In this document: positions 16,897 to 26,503 of the stretch, one piece after another
Layout: every line of letters begins with the position of its first letter
How positions within the stretch are numbered: position 1 is the stretch's first letter
Source: Candidatus Woesearchaeota archaeon
GTDB lineage: Archaea > Nanobdellota > Nanobdellia > Woesearchaeales > JAHWIC01
Length of the DNA stretch: 56,002 bases
NCBI GenBank assembly: GCA_019322485.1
Contig: JAHWIK010000030.1
Coordinates: 1-56,002, forward strand
Direction of reading: 5' to 3'
Position numbers and translations under genes: made by a program
The notes under the pieces: model-generated
What the model saw: only the letters and a program-made list of their open reading frames with translations
The model's database searches: none
What the model was told of the DNA's origin: nothing

Positions 16897-17844
16897 TCAT
16901 GCAATAGTCTTTATGTAAAACTCAACAATGATAAATAGAATGTACAACAAAATCATTGCAATCCCTTCCTTCCAGTAAAGCTTGTTTCCGCTCTCTATAA
17001 ATGTCGCAAACAAGAAGCATGCAACAATCATGAATGAGCCGCTGACTACAAAAGACAAGAAATGAGCAGTTACTGGATATATTAATGCAGTAATCCCTAA
17101 CACCAGGGTTGAATTAGAGACAACAGCTCCTGCAATATCCCCAATAGCCATGGTTGGGTGCTTCGTTGTAGCTGCCTTTATCCCAAAAACAAGCTCTGGC
17201 AGTGAAGTTCCTATTGCAACCAGGAATAATCCAATCATGATATTTGGCAGTCCAAAATCAATGGCTAACAACTCGCCATACTTTGTAACAAACCGTGCAC
17301 TTACAAACAGAACAAGAAGACATGCAACAAAAACAGTAGTATACCCAACAATCTCCCATCTTTTAATCCGTTCTTCCAACTCCTTTCTGAACTCTTTTCT
17401 TGCTCTTACAAGCCACCAGGTATAGACTAAGTATACCACAAGCAGGATAGCTCCATCAATTCTAGATAAGCTTCTTCCAATACCCATCAAAACAATCGGT
17501 ACAATAGAGATAAAGAATGCATAAAGCGCATCAGATTTCATTGTATGGCTTTTGATTTCTATTCCTTTTGAAAGAAGGACAACTATTCCAAGTATCAGAG
17601 TTACATTTACAATATTTGAGCCAATAACATTTCCCAGGCTTAAGGCAGTAGTTTTTCCTAATGCAGACGCTATCCCTACAAACAATTCAGGTATAGTTGT
17701 TGCAATGCCCATTATTATAAAGCCGACAACAAACTCACTCATCCTTAAGAAAGAAGCAATCTTGGTTAATGATTTAACAAGCAAACCTCCGCTGGCAACT
17801 AGAATAAGGCATGCTCCTAGGAAAAACAATAGGTTTGTCATCAT
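16897..17844 (-). CDS. calcium/sodium antiporter, CaCA (YrbG-type)
   Basis: 315 residues, about ten membrane helices in two inverted halves. Each half carries the alpha-repeat motif. The first is IMGIATTIPELFVGIASAL followed by LGNVIGSNIVNVTLILG; the second is VAIGTSLPELVFGIKAA followed by IAGAVVSNSTLVLG. The acidic residues of the two PEL(F/V) motifs bind the exchanged cation. Ion preference (Ca2+ or K+ for Na+ or H+) cannot be read off. A GAGGTAAAAT stretch precedes the double-ATG start. Confidence 0.92.
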   Translation of the reverse strand: MMTNLLFFLGACLILVASGGLLVKSLTKIASFLRMSEFVVGFIIMGIATTIPELFVGIASALGKTTALSLGNVIGSNIVNVTLILGIVVLLSKGIEIKSHTMKSDALYAFFISIVPIVLMGIGRSLSRIDGAILLVVYLVYTWWLVRARKEFRKELEERIKRWEIVGYTTVFVACLLVLFVSARFVTKYGELLAIDFGLPNIMIGLFLVAIGTSLPELVFGIKAATTKHPTMAIGDIAGAVVSNSTLVLGITALIYPVTAHFLSFVVSGSFMIVACFLFATFIESGNKLYWKEGIAMILLYILFIIVEFYIKTIA

Positions 17845-17854
17845 TTTTTATATT

Positions 17855-20182
17855 TTACCTCTTTCTACCGTAAATAAAGATTTCCTCCTTGAACAGCCTT
17901 TTTCTTTTGTGATATGTCACATCAAGCTTCTCTTTAGCAAACAATTCCTCGAGCTTATGCTTGTCTTCTACTATAAGTGCATTTGGCGTTACATTGATTG
18001 CATGATGCACTATGTAGAAGCAAAATCTTCCATTCTTTCGCAGTATTTCCCTTAAGTGTTTAACAAAAGCTGGAATATCATCTATATATCCAAGGGAATT
18101 GAACGAAACAAATACATCAATGTTTTTGATTTTCTCAGGAATCCTCCAGGATGTCCTGTAATAAATCTCTACATTCTTGTGCTCTTTTGGCAGTTTTTCC
18201 TTGAACACCTTTATCTCTTCCTTTGCTTTGTCAACAGCGTAAATTCTCTTAAAGGGAAGTTTATTCTTGATAATCCTCCTTGTAAATCCGCCAACACCGC
18301 AGTCATAGTCAAGGACTAATGAATCTTCTTTTGTTCCTCCAACTAATCTCAGTATGTGGTTAAAGAGCGGCCTTGGCAGTGGAACTAAGTGATAATAATG
18401 AGAAAGCTGTGCACCCAGGTTCTTCCTCATTGTAACATATTTTGGGTCATAGAAAACCTCAATTGCGAAATATGCAGGAGTGCCAAAAACAATTAACGAG
18501 CCAGATATCCTTAGCATATCCATTGCACCGTGTGTTTCTCTGATGAACATGGCAAGTAAGAATAGCATAAACAACACTGTAAAGAAAGGTCCTACTTTCC
18601 CAAAAGGAACTTTATAGGGTCTTGGCAGCTCTGGTTTCTTGAAACGCAGTATTACAACACTCAATAGAACAGCAGAATACAGCACAAGGATTAGTGGTAT
18701 AAGCAAGTGTAACAGCACTTCATAAGAGCCTGCTCCAATTACCACTAAAGTCGATACAACCAAAATCTGGAAGATTATAGATACATAAGGGCTTTTGTGT
18801 TTTGGGTGTATCTTCCCGAGCTGCACAAAAAATAGTTTATCTTCTGCAAGAGCCATCAACAGCCTTGGAGCAGTCACAATCCAGCTTGCTACTGCGCCTA
18901 TTATTGATGTAGATACTAATATTGTAAATATAATGCCACCTATGCCTCCAAAATAAGCCCTGCCCAGGTCTCTTAACGGAGCTGTAGATTCTGCATATGC
19001 TTGCCAGGGTATGACTCCCATTGCAGTTAATGTGAGAAGAAGCGCAAATGCAGCTATTACTAATGTGCCATAGATAAGCGCCTTTGGCATTATCTTGCTT
19101 GGATTCTTTGTTTCTGCAGACAAAAAGATAGCGCTCTCCCAGCCAAAGAATGTTTCTGCAATAAAGAATATAGCCAAGAGCATATTCATAGCAGGAAATA
19201 CAAAAAAGGGTGTGAAATTTTCCAAGTTAAACCTGAAAAATCCAGGCACTATTATTCCAGTAACTGTTGCAATTGTTATTAATGCAAAAGTCACAAGCAT
19301 GTAGGTGCTTGACTGCATTCCTCTGTATGCAATATAGTTAAAGATAAGTACAAGACCAATTGCTATGGGGATATAAAACTTGGAATATTCAATAGGAATC
19401 ATGTACTGCAGTGCTCCTAATAATAACATAGAGATTGTAACACTTCCTGCTATTGATGTTGTCCAGCCTATGACAAAAGACCAAAATCTGCCATAGGTTT
19501 GTTTTGCAAACTCGTAAACACCACCTGCTTTTGGAAACATTGCTGTTAACTCTGAAAAGCACATCGCAATATATACTGCAATTGCTGAAAGTATAATCCA
19601 TGAGATTATTGAAGCAGGCCCTGCATACTTTGCTCCTGCTGCAGTAAGGAACCAAATGCCTGTTCCCATGATTGAGTTTATGGTAACAAGAAGGATTACC
19701 TTAAAGCTCAGCACCCCTTTCATCTCCTTTTCATGAGGCTGCACTTTCCTAATCGTTGTCGGTTTAAGATGATGCCTGATCCTAAGGAATCTTGGAGCTC
19801 TTGCAGCAAACCTTAGCAGCCTAAGGAGTCTTCCATAACGTGCGAACCTTGCCATACGCGCAATGATTCTTACTCCTCTTAATGCCCTTGTAAGTGCAAG
19901 GTATTCTATTCCCAAGAAGATAAAATTGAAAGGTATAGTGGCTATGATATCAAGATAATGTTTCTTTACAAAAGGCACAAAGTGAGGAAGCTCTCTCCAT
20001 CTAAATCTCAAGTCTGTAGCAAAGATGGCAATTATAAATAAATCAAATATATCTATGAATGTGCTGAACCTGGCAATATCATAGAATAATTCAATTATAG
20101 TAACAGTGAGAAGCATAACTAAAGCTGGCGGGATAAGTGCCTGTATTAGTTCGTCAAGTTTATTTTGTGGAATGGTTATCAC
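17855..20182 (-). CDS. triple fusion: voltage-sensor-like domain, APC amino-acid permease, SAM methyltransferase
   Basis: 775 residues in three parts. Residues 1-135: about three hydrophobic segments, then an S4-like helix with Arg at mostly every third position (twelve Arg between 99 and 134). This resembles the voltage sensor of an ion channel but has no pore. Residues ~152-590: an APC-superfamily permease with about 12 helices; INSIMGTGIWFLT is the unwound first helix and KAGGVYEFAKQTYGRF the conserved loop. Residues ~600-775: a cytosolic class I methyltransferase with LDYDCGVGGF (motif I), AVDKAKEEIK, and a late HHAI stretch. The GTG start sits inside an SD-like GAGGGTGAT, so the exact start is uncertain. 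It looks like one continuous gene with no frameshift. Confidence 0.88.
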   Translation of the reverse strand: MITIPQNKLDELIQALIPPALVMLLTVTIIELFYDIARFSTFIDIFDLFIIAIFATDLRFRWRELPHFVPFVKKHYLDIIATIPFNFIFLGIEYLALTRALRGVRIIARMARFARYGRLLRLLRFAARAPRFLRIRHHLKPTTIRKVQPHEKEMKGVLSFKVILLVTINSIMGTGIWFLTAAGAKYAGPASIISWIILSAIAVYIAMCFSELTAMFPKAGGVYEFAKQTYGRFWSFVIGWTTSIAGSVTISMLLLGALQYMIPIEYSKFYIPIAIGLVLIFNYIAYRGMQSSTYMLVTFALITIATVTGIIVPGFFRFNLENFTPFFVFPAMNMLLAIFFIAETFFGWESAIFLSAETKNPSKIMPKALIYGTLVIAAFALLLTLTAMGVIPWQAYAESTAPLRDLGRAYFGGIGGIIFTILVSTSIIGAVASWIVTAPRLLMALAEDKLFFVQLGKIHPKHKSPYVSIIFQILVVSTLVVIGAGSYEVLLHLLIPLILVLYSAVLLSVVILRFKKPELPRPYKVPFGKVGPFFTVLFMLFLLAMFIRETHGAMDMLRISGSLIVFGTPAYFAIEVFYDPKYVTMRKNLGAQLSHYYHLVPLPRPLFNHILRLVGGTKEDSLVLDYDCGVGGFTRRIIKNKLPFKRIYAVDKAKEEIKVFKEKLPKEHKNVEIYYRTSWRIPEKIKNIDVFVSFNSLGYIDDIPAFVKHLREILRKNGRFCFYIVHHAINVTPNALIVEDKHKLEELFAKEKLDVTYHKRKRLFKEEIFIYGRKR

Positions 20183-20231
20183 CCTCTTTTTTATTCCTTT
20201 TTATCAACAAGACCTTAAAATACTTTGCATT

Positions 20232-21443
20232 TTATTCTTTCAATAAATGATTGCTTAAACTCCTAATCCTTAATTTAAGTGCAAATGGAACTATTAAAGT
20301 GGTTATGAAAGCGACCAATACTAGGATTGTTAGATGGCTGTGATTCAATATACCTAATTCCAAACCGACAGCAGCTAATATTAGCTCAACAGTACCTCTT
20401 CCGTTCATCCCAAAACCGACTGTAAGTGAATCCTTCAGCTTCATCCTGCTGATTAATGCTCCCCCACCAGCTCCTAAGACTTTTCCTATAAATGCTGCTA
20501 AGAATATTGCAATAAAGAGCACAGGAGCTGTACCTAATGCTGAAAAGCTCACTTTAAATGCAACACTTACTATGAACAAAGGCCCTAGGAAACCATCAGT
20601 GATAACCATAAACCTTTCTTTTAACTTCCTGAAAACTTCTGCTCCGGCAATCTCTTCTCTTACCATAAGGCCTGCTAGATACGCTCCAATAATGAAATGT
20701 ATCCTCATCATTTCAGCAAAAAAAGCAAAAAACAACCCAACAATAATGGCAAACATAAAGCCTCTTGCTGTTTTTTGCTTCATAAATTTGGTTATGCGCG
20801 GGTAAAATCTATAACCTAGGTATATAGAAAGCAGGAAAAACAGGCTTGCCTCAACCAAAGTAAAACCAGCGTCAAAAAATGTGAACTCACCAGCTATAAT
20901 AGCTTTAATAGCAACAGCAAGTATAATGAAAGACAACATATTATCAATCATTGCAGAACCCATGATTTTATAACCAAATCTTGTTTTAAGAATCTTTAAG
21001 TCACTTAATATCCTTGACTTCGTAACCATCGAGGTTCCAGATATAGCTGCTCCTACAAACATGCCCTGCAGCCAGGTTCCTCCAAAAGAAACAACTGCCA
21101 ATAATCCTAATATGAACGGGACTATAGTTCCAAAAACGCCAATTAAAACAGCTCTTTTGCGTACCTTAATCAACTTTTTTGGGTCTGTTTGAAGACCAGC
21201 ATAAAAAATCAGGAAAAACATTCCTAGCTTTGCCAGCAAATCAAGGCCTTCTGAAGGGCCAACTAAATTAAGTAATGGTGGACCTATAATCAAGCCTGCA
21301 AGAAGCTCTCCTAAGACAGCAGGCAGCTTAATCCGCTCAAAGAGGTTCCCTGCCAACCACACTACAACAAGCAAGAATAAGATATTTACAATTGGCAGAT
21401 TTACTACGCGCAAAACATTTTCAGCAAATGCTAGGAATGGCAT
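20232..21443 (-). CDS. CPA2/Kef-type Na+(K+)/H+ antiporter, membrane part only
   Basis: 403 residues with about 12 helices. The N-terminal ELLAGLIIGPPLLN is the conserved Kef/Nap family helix, MFFLIFYAGLQTDP precedes the core, and GAAISGTSMVTKSRIL then FGMNGRGTVELILAA are the later family motifs. It ends right after the membrane domain, without the RCK/TrkA regulatory domain seen in the paralogue at 41382-43091. It lies between the fusion gene and the P-type ATPase on the same strand, a stretch devoted to ion transport. Confidence 0.9.
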   Translation of the reverse strand: MPFLAFAENVLRVVNLPIVNILFLLVVVWLAGNLFERIKLPAVLGELLAGLIIGPPLLNLVGPSEGLDLLAKLGMFFLIFYAGLQTDPKKLIKVRKRAVLIGVFGTIVPFILGLLAVVSFGGTWLQGMFVGAAISGTSMVTKSRILSDLKILKTRFGYKIMGSAMIDNMLSFIILAVAIKAIIAGEFTFFDAGFTLVEASLFFLLSIYLGYRFYPRITKFMKQKTARGFMFAIIVGLFFAFFAEMMRIHFIIGAYLAGLMVREEIAGAEVFRKLKERFMVITDGFLGPLFIVSVAFKVSFSALGTAPVLFIAIFLAAFIGKVLGAGGGALISRMKLKDSLTVGFGMNGRGTVELILAAVGLELGILNHSHLTILVLVAFITTLIVPFALKLRIRSLSNHLLKE

Positions 21444-21519
21444 TGGTGTGCACCCTTATTGTTTAATATTATCAGCATCTTTTTGCTATTAATTCATTTT
21501 TATTACTTGTGCATTAACT

Positions 21520-24153
21520 TTAATCAGCTTCCTTTGTAACCCTTTTTATTACAGCAGTTGACATCATCCCAACAATAAATACAATTATAGTGGCGCCTAT
21601 GATGTAAGCCCATTCTGTGATGCCTAATGGTGATACTTTAAAAAATTTGTTTAATCTGGTATATACTACAACAAGCTGAAGTGATATTGAGCTTATTATT
21701 GCTAACAGCAGGAATTTGTTTGAGAAAAAACCAACATGGTATTGGCTCCTTATCATATAAAGCCTTACTACTTCTAAAACAACAAGTGTAGTGAACACAA
21801 CTGTCTGAGCCTTTACCAGGTCTGTTGTGTAATACTTACTAAAAAGAAATAATGCAGAAGCACACATAAGAATGCCTATTATAATTATATTCCATGCCAT
21901 ATTGGCTGTTATTATATGCTCCTTTGTGTTTCTTGGCTTCCTTTTCATTATTCCTGGGCTGGAGGGGTCAACACCAAGAGCTAAAGCTGGGAAAACATCT
22001 GTCACAAAGTTAATCCAGAGGATATGTATTGCAATTAAAGGAATAGCAGGAGCCCCTCCAATAGAAAAGCCAATTATCATAGCTACAAGCAAAACAAGGA
22101 CTTCTCCCATATTTGAGGATAATAAGTAATTTACAAACTTCTTTATGTTATCATATATTCCGCGTCCTTCTTCAACAGCATTAACAATTGATGTAAAGTT
22201 ATCATCAGTCAGAATCATATCAGACGCTTCCTTGCTTACATCTGTTCCTGTGATGCCCATTGCAACGCCAATGTCAGATTTCTTCAATGCAGGGGCATCA
22301 TTAACACCATCGCCAGTCATTGCAACAATATGCCCCTTTGCTTTTAGGGCATTTACAATCTTCATTTTGTGCTCAGGGTTTACCCTTGCGTAGATGCCAA
22401 TTCCTTCTACTCTTTTTTCCAAGTCCTTGATTTTATCAAGGTCTTCTCCAGTTATTGCTTTTCCTTTTATGCCCAGCTCTTTTGCAATTGCTTTTGCAGT
22501 TCCAATGAAATCACCAGTTATCATCACGACCTTTATTCCTGCTTCCATGCATCTTTTTACACTGTCTTTTACCTCTTTCCTTGGCGGGTCAATCATCCCC
22601 TGCAGGCCGACAAAAATTAGCTTATTTTCAATGTCTTTGTCTTTCTTTTCATTCTTCAGCTCCTTATAAGCAAAACCAAGAACCCTTAATGCCTCTGAAG
22701 CAAATTCGTCATTTGTTTTCAGTATTTTCTTTTTGTCTTTGTCATTGATTTTTCTTATTTTCCCATTGATTAGGATTTTGTCGCATAGTTTAAGGATAAC
22801 ATCAGGAGCACCTTTCATATAAGCAACACGCTTCCCGTTTACTTTATGTATTGTAGTCATGCGCTTTCTTTCAGAACTAAACTGTATCTCACTGGTCCTT
22901 GGATTTTCTTTTAGCAGTTTTTCTGTGTCAAGCCCTGCTTTTTTTGCAGAAACAATTAGGCATCCCTCAGTTGGGTCACCAAATATCTGGCATTTTTCTT
23001 TTTCTTTCGTGTGTTTTGCATCGTTGTTTAAAGCGCCTATCTTAAGCAGCAACTCAAAATTTTTGGGGTCTTTTGAGAACTTTCCCTCTGGTTCATAACC
23101 AGCTCCTGTTGTTTCTATTACTTCATTGTTTGCTAGCAGCTTTCTGACAGTCATCTCATTGTGTGTTAGGGTTCCTGTCTTATCAGAACATATAACTGTG
23201 CAGCCCCCTAATGTTTCTACAGATGGAAGCTTTCTGATCAGGGCATGCCTTTTGATCATTCTTTGTACGCCTAAGGCCAGGGATATTGTCACAACAGCAG
23301 GCAGTCCTTCTGGTATTGCTGCTACTGCTAATGCGATTGCTGTGAAGAATGAGTCTTTTATCATTTGGCCCCTTACTACACCTAGTACGAAAACCAGTGC
23401 ACAAACAATAAGCACAACCACTGTCAGCAGCTTTCCTATCTTATCAAGGTTCTTTTGCAGTGGTGTTAAGCCTGGCTTTGCCTTTTGAATCAGATTAGCA
23501 ATCTTTCCAAGCTCAGTTGACATTCCCGTTTCAGTTACAATAGCCTTGCCTCTGCCATCTGTGATTATTGTTCCTGAGAAAACCATGTTTTTTCTGTCAG
23601 CTACAGGAGTATCTTTTTTGAATACCTTAGTCACCTTCTTGATTGGTAATGATTCACCTGTTAATGCAGCTTCTTGTGTTTGAAGGTTTACTGCTTCTAT
23701 TAGCCTTGCATCAGCTGGTATCTTTTCTCCAGTTGTTAGTATTACTATATCTCCAGGTACAAGATTTGTTGCATCTATCTGCTGCTGCTTTCCGTCTCTT
23801 ATAACAGTGGCTTTTAAACTAGCCATCTTTTTTAGAGCTTCAATTGCTTTGTCAGCTTTGTATTCCTGTATAAATCCTACAATTGCATTTACAACCACAA
23901 TAAAGCCAATAATAACTGCATCTGCTTCTTCTTTTATTACCAAAGAAATAATGAAAGCACCTATCAATACCCATACAATAGGGCTTGCAAACTGTTGAAG
24001 GAATATCCTTAAGGGGCTTATCTTCTTCCCTTCCTTTAACTCATTAAGGCCGTATTTTTCTAAGCGTTTCTCTGCTTCAGAACTAGAAATACCCTTTTCA
24101 GAAGTATTTAGTTCCTTAAATACCTCTTTTATTTCCTCATCATAATAAAGCAT
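21520..24153 (-). CDS. P2-type cation-transporting ATPase (calcium-pump-like)
   Basis: 877 residues. ATP-driven cation pump with actuator motif TGES (165-168), PEGLP in helix 4 (281-285), phosphorylation motif DKTGTLT (Asp324), and hinge motif TGDGVNDAP. The M6 segment LWINFVTDVFPALALGVDP fits P2A calcium pumps. The N-terminus has the cation-ATPase N domain (LNTSEKGISSSEAEKRLEKY). Ca2+ is most likely, but Na+ or mixed specificity cannot be excluded. Its ATG overlaps the stop of the small AbrB-like gene by one base (TAATG), so the two are coupled. Confidence 0.94.
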   Translation of the reverse strand: MLYYDEEIKEVFKELNTSEKGISSSEAEKRLEKYGLNELKEGKKISPLRIFLQQFASPIVWVLIGAFIISLVIKEEADAVIIGFIVVVNAIVGFIQEYKADKAIEALKKMASLKATVIRDGKQQQIDATNLVPGDIVILTTGEKIPADARLIEAVNLQTQEAALTGESLPIKKVTKVFKKDTPVADRKNMVFSGTIITDGRGKAIVTETGMSTELGKIANLIQKAKPGLTPLQKNLDKIGKLLTVVVLIVCALVFVLGVVRGQMIKDSFFTAIALAVAAIPEGLPAVVTISLALGVQRMIKRHALIRKLPSVETLGGCTVICSDKTGTLTHNEMTVRKLLANNEVIETTGAGYEPEGKFSKDPKNFELLLKIGALNNDAKHTKEKEKCQIFGDPTEGCLIVSAKKAGLDTEKLLKENPRTSEIQFSSERKRMTTIHKVNGKRVAYMKGAPDVILKLCDKILINGKIRKINDKDKKKILKTNDEFASEALRVLGFAYKELKNEKKDKDIENKLIFVGLQGMIDPPRKEVKDSVKRCMEAGIKVVMITGDFIGTAKAIAKELGIKGKAITGEDLDKIKDLEKRVEGIGIYARVNPEHKMKIVNALKAKGHIVAMTGDGVNDAPALKKSDIGVAMGITGTDVSKEASDMILTDDNFTSIVNAVEEGRGIYDNIKKFVNYLLSSNMGEVLVLLVAMIIGFSIGGAPAIPLIAIHILWINFVTDVFPALALGVDPSSPGIMKRKPRNTKEHIITANMAWNIIIIGILMCASALFLFSKYYTTDLVKAQTVVFTTLVVLEVVRLYMIRSQYHVGFFSNKFLLLAIISSISLQLVVVYTRLNKFFKVSPLGITEWAYIIGATIIVFIVGMMSTAVIKRVTKEAD

Positions 24154-24359
24154 TATTCTGCCTCTTGAACAGTTCCTTCAATTCCTTCCTTGCGTTCCTC
24201 AAACTGAACATACCATTTATTGGTTGAAGGATCATATGAGAACACCACATTATATTTTTTTGACTTGTCTAAAGCAAATAACAGAGGCATAGGTATAGTT
24301 GTTTCATAACTAGAGCCTCTCTTGTACAGCTTTCTTTTGAATAGTGTTGTATTAGCCAT
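24153..24359 (-). CDS. AbrB/SpoVT-like small protein coupled to the P-type ATPase
   Basis: 68 residues. The sequence KRKLYKRGSSYETTIPMPLL looks like the swapped-hairpin AbrB DNA-binding fold (basic strand, Gly-Ser, then Thr-Ile-Pro), followed by a second strand set YNVVFSYDPSTNKWYVQFEE and an acidic tail. It probably binds DNA as a dimer and may control its own operon. An AGGAGA site precedes the ATG. A second AbrB-like gene precedes another cation transporter at 41237. Confidence 0.6.
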   Translation of the reverse strand: MANTTLFKRKLYKRGSSYETTIPMPLLFALDKSKKYNVVFSYDPSTNKWYVQFEERKEGIEGTVQEAE

Positions 24360-24483
24360 TTTTTCTCCTACTTATATTTTTATCAATAATTAACCAATAA
24401 TATATACTTATATTTAAAGCTTTCTATTCTTCTCACCTAGAATTACTCACAAGCTATGTATATAAAAGTACTTATATTTGTAC

Positions 24484-25428
24484 TTACCTTCTCAAACTGT
24501 TCTCAAGCGTTCCAATAGTTGCTTCATGCTCACTTACTATTCCAGCATCAGATTTAGTGCTTTCTTCCTTGAATCTAATCTCTTTCCCATTAATGCCAGC
24601 TATGAAATTATGAACACATTTTGGCAAGAATTCTGTGTTGTAGCCCCCTTCTAAGGTTGCAAAAATATTCTTGAAGTTCTCTTTTAGCAATTTTCCAATC
24701 TCATAATAAACATTCGTACTAAACCTTAAGGCAAGCAAAGAATCAGCATGATGGCCATCAAAGCCAGCTGAAACACCTACAACATCTGGCTTGAACCTTT
24801 TTGCAATTGGAATAAATCTTTTTATTGAATTAATTAATAAATCATCACCAGCACCTGGAGGTAATGGAATCGGAATTGTATAACCTTTTCCTTTGCCATT
24901 GCCAATCTCATCAATTGCTCCACCACCAGGATAAGCAGGATATTGATGTGTTGATAAATAAAGAACTTGATCATTGTCATAAAAGATATCCATTGTTCCA
25001 TTACCTAAGTGGCCGTCAAAGTCAACAATGAAAACCTTTTTTCCTTCGTTAACTAGTTTTTTTGCAGCAATTGCAATATTGTTGAACAAACAGAAACCAG
25101 AACTTACTGAAGCAAAAGCATGATGCCCAGGCGGTCTTACTAAAGCAAAATCATTTGTTTCTGAAGCCATAACAGTCGCACCAACTGCATGAATTGCAGC
25201 TTCATAGCTTTTAGCTGATGTTATTGTATCAGGATCAAGCTGGATTCCTGCTTTACAGGCTTCTCTGACTTGTTTAATGTGTTCTTTACTGTGCACTAAT
25301 TCAAGGTACTTTTCTCCATTCTCAACCTTGGTTTCTTCTAAACTCCCAAAAGCCTCTAACCTTGCTTTATTCTCAGGATGCATCCCAGTATCATGCTCGA
25401 GAAAGATTTTGTTGAAGATGAGTTTCAT
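24484..25428 (-). CDS. histone-deacetylase-family zinc amidohydrolase
   Basis: 314 residues. Removes acetyl groups from lysine or polyamines. The class II-like catalytic set is complete: His102-His103 in RPPGHHAF, zinc ligands Asp138 and His140 in DFDGH, Asp224 in SAGFDGHH, and Tyr263 in LEGGYN. The usual HHGNGT is HLGNGT here, with Leu in place of the second His. Two histone-fold proteins and an Elp3 acetyltransferase are encoded in the same window, so lysine deacetylation is plausible; acetylpolyamine is an alternative substrate. Confidence 0.92.
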   Translation of the reverse strand: MKLIFNKIFLEHDTGMHPENKARLEAFGSLEETKVENGEKYLELVHSKEHIKQVREACKAGIQLDPDTITSAKSYEAAIHAVGATVMASETNDFALVRPPGHHAFASVSSGFCLFNNIAIAAKKLVNEGKKVFIVDFDGHLGNGTMDIFYDNDQVLYLSTHQYPAYPGGGAIDEIGNGKGKGYTIPIPLPPGAGDDLLINSIKRFIPIAKRFKPDVVGVSAGFDGHHADSLLALRFSTNVYYEIGKLLKENFKNIFATLEGGYNTEFLPKCVHNFIAGINGKEIRFKEESTKSDAGIVSEHEATIGTLENSLRR

Positions 25429-25510
25429 ATCAAGAATTCATTAAACATTTTATTTAAAGTTTATCAATAAAAAATAATCATTAGAAAAAAATTCAATAAC
25501 AAAAAATAAT

Positions 25511-25626
25511 AAATCTGATTTTTGCTTTATGTCTAGCTAAGGCAAAAATCATCTGCAGTGTTTCTTAAAGAACCAAACTAAGATGAAAATTCCTTTAACA
25601 TGCGGTAAAAAGGAATTTTCAGATTT
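25511..25626 (+). repeat. four-way-junction repeat, copy C
   Basis: 116 bases starting 34 bases past the rpl11 stop (read on the minus strand). Closing stem AAATCT 25511-25516 with AGATTT 25621-25626 is perfect. Arm 1 is GATTTTTGC 25517-25525 with GCAAAAATC 25542-25550. Arm 2 is shortened to ATCT/AGAT (25551-25554 with 25581-25584). Arm 3 is GAAAATTCCTTT with AAAAGGAATTTTC ending at 25620. Same orientation as copy A. Arm 2 appears to be decaying by deletion. Confidence 0.88.
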
Positions 25627-25660
25627 ATTTTTATTTAATATAAAACAAACAAAAAAAGAA

Positions 25661-26467
25661 TTACTTCTTCTCTGCTGCTGGAGCAGCTTCTTCTTTCTTC
25701 TCTGCTGCTGGAGCTCCTTCAGCTGGTGCAGCAGCACCTTCAGCAGGTGCAGCTCCTTCTGCGCCAGGTACAACTTCCTCTGGCAGCAACTCCTTGATTA
25801 TCTTTTCTGGGATGTTTGCTTCCCTTAGTTTTGCTTTTATCTGTCCTTTTTCTTGGCCAGCCATTGCTGCAATAATCTCTTTACCTTTAGCCTCAAACTC
25901 TGCACGTCTCTTCTCCATCTCTTCAGCAAGCTTCTTCTTCTCTTCCTCTAGTTTCTTCTTCTCTTCAGCTGTTAACTCGGTTTTCTCTTCCTTAATCTCC
26001 TTGTCAAACTTGCCTGTATTAATATCCTGTATTGTTTCAACAGCAGGCTTTCCCTCAACAAGGATTCCCATTGAATTGCATGTTCCAACAATCTCTTTGA
26101 CCTGCTCTTTAAGGGTCTTGCCAAGCAATGAGCTTTCCTTCATTTTAGCAATCTTGATCATCTGCTCTATAAGAACATCAGCAACCTTATCTTCCTTAGG
26201 ATTGCCAGAACCTTTCTCAATCTCAGCTTCTTTTTTAATCAAAGCAGAAGCAGGCGGAGTTCCAATCTCAATGTCATATGATTTATCATCTTTCTCTACA
26301 ATAACCTTAACAGGAACCTGCATTCCTTTGAAGTTAGCGGTTTTCTTATTGATGTCAGCCACAACCTGGCCGATATTAACGCCTATCGGACCTAAAGCTG
26401 GTCCAAGTGGTGGGGCAGCCGTAGCTTTACCGCCTTCGATTAATACCTGTATAGTTTCCTTAGCCAT
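25661..26467 (-). CDS. rpl11: ribosomal protein L11 (uL11) with long C-terminal extension
   Basis: Large-subunit stalk-base protein. Residues 1-160 are a full L11, with the Pro-rich LGPALGPIGVNI loop and the C-terminal rRNA-binding domain. The remaining ~108 residues are not part of ordinary L11. A charged coiled-coil (160-198) and a linker end in an acidic Ala/Pro/Glu tail (233-268) built from repeats of PAEGA and PAAEKKEE. That tail resembles the flexible hinge of the archaeal P1/L12 stalk protein. The usual archaeal partners L1 and L10 do not follow; a repeat and the deacetylase gene do. It is fourth in the FtsZ-SecE-Spt5-L11 order. Confidence 0.94.
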   Translation of the reverse strand: MAKETIQVLIEGGKATAAPPLGPALGPIGVNIGQVVADINKKTANFKGMQVPVKVIVEKDDKSYDIEIGTPPASALIKKEAEIEKGSGNPKEDKVADVLIEQMIKIAKMKESSLLGKTLKEQVKEIVGTCNSMGILVEGKPAVETIQDINTGKFDKEIKEEKTELTAEEKKKLEEEKKKLAEEMEKRRAEFEAKGKEIIAAMAGQEKGQIKAKLREANIPEKIIKELLPEEVVPGAEGAAPAEGAAAPAEGAPAAEKKEEAAPAAEKK

Positions 26468-26503
26468 TAGAACCTAGGATTTAAGAGTAATTTATAAAGT
26501 TTA

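Noticed and set aside
20182..20231. A separate ion-channel gene before the permease
   Set aside because: The frame is continuous from the Arg-rich helix into the permease without a stop or a new ribosome site, so a single fusion is the simpler reading.
25794..26477. A 227-codon frame antisense to rpl11
   Set aside because: Low-complexity Ser/Ile/Leu translation over a strongly conserved ribosomal gene.
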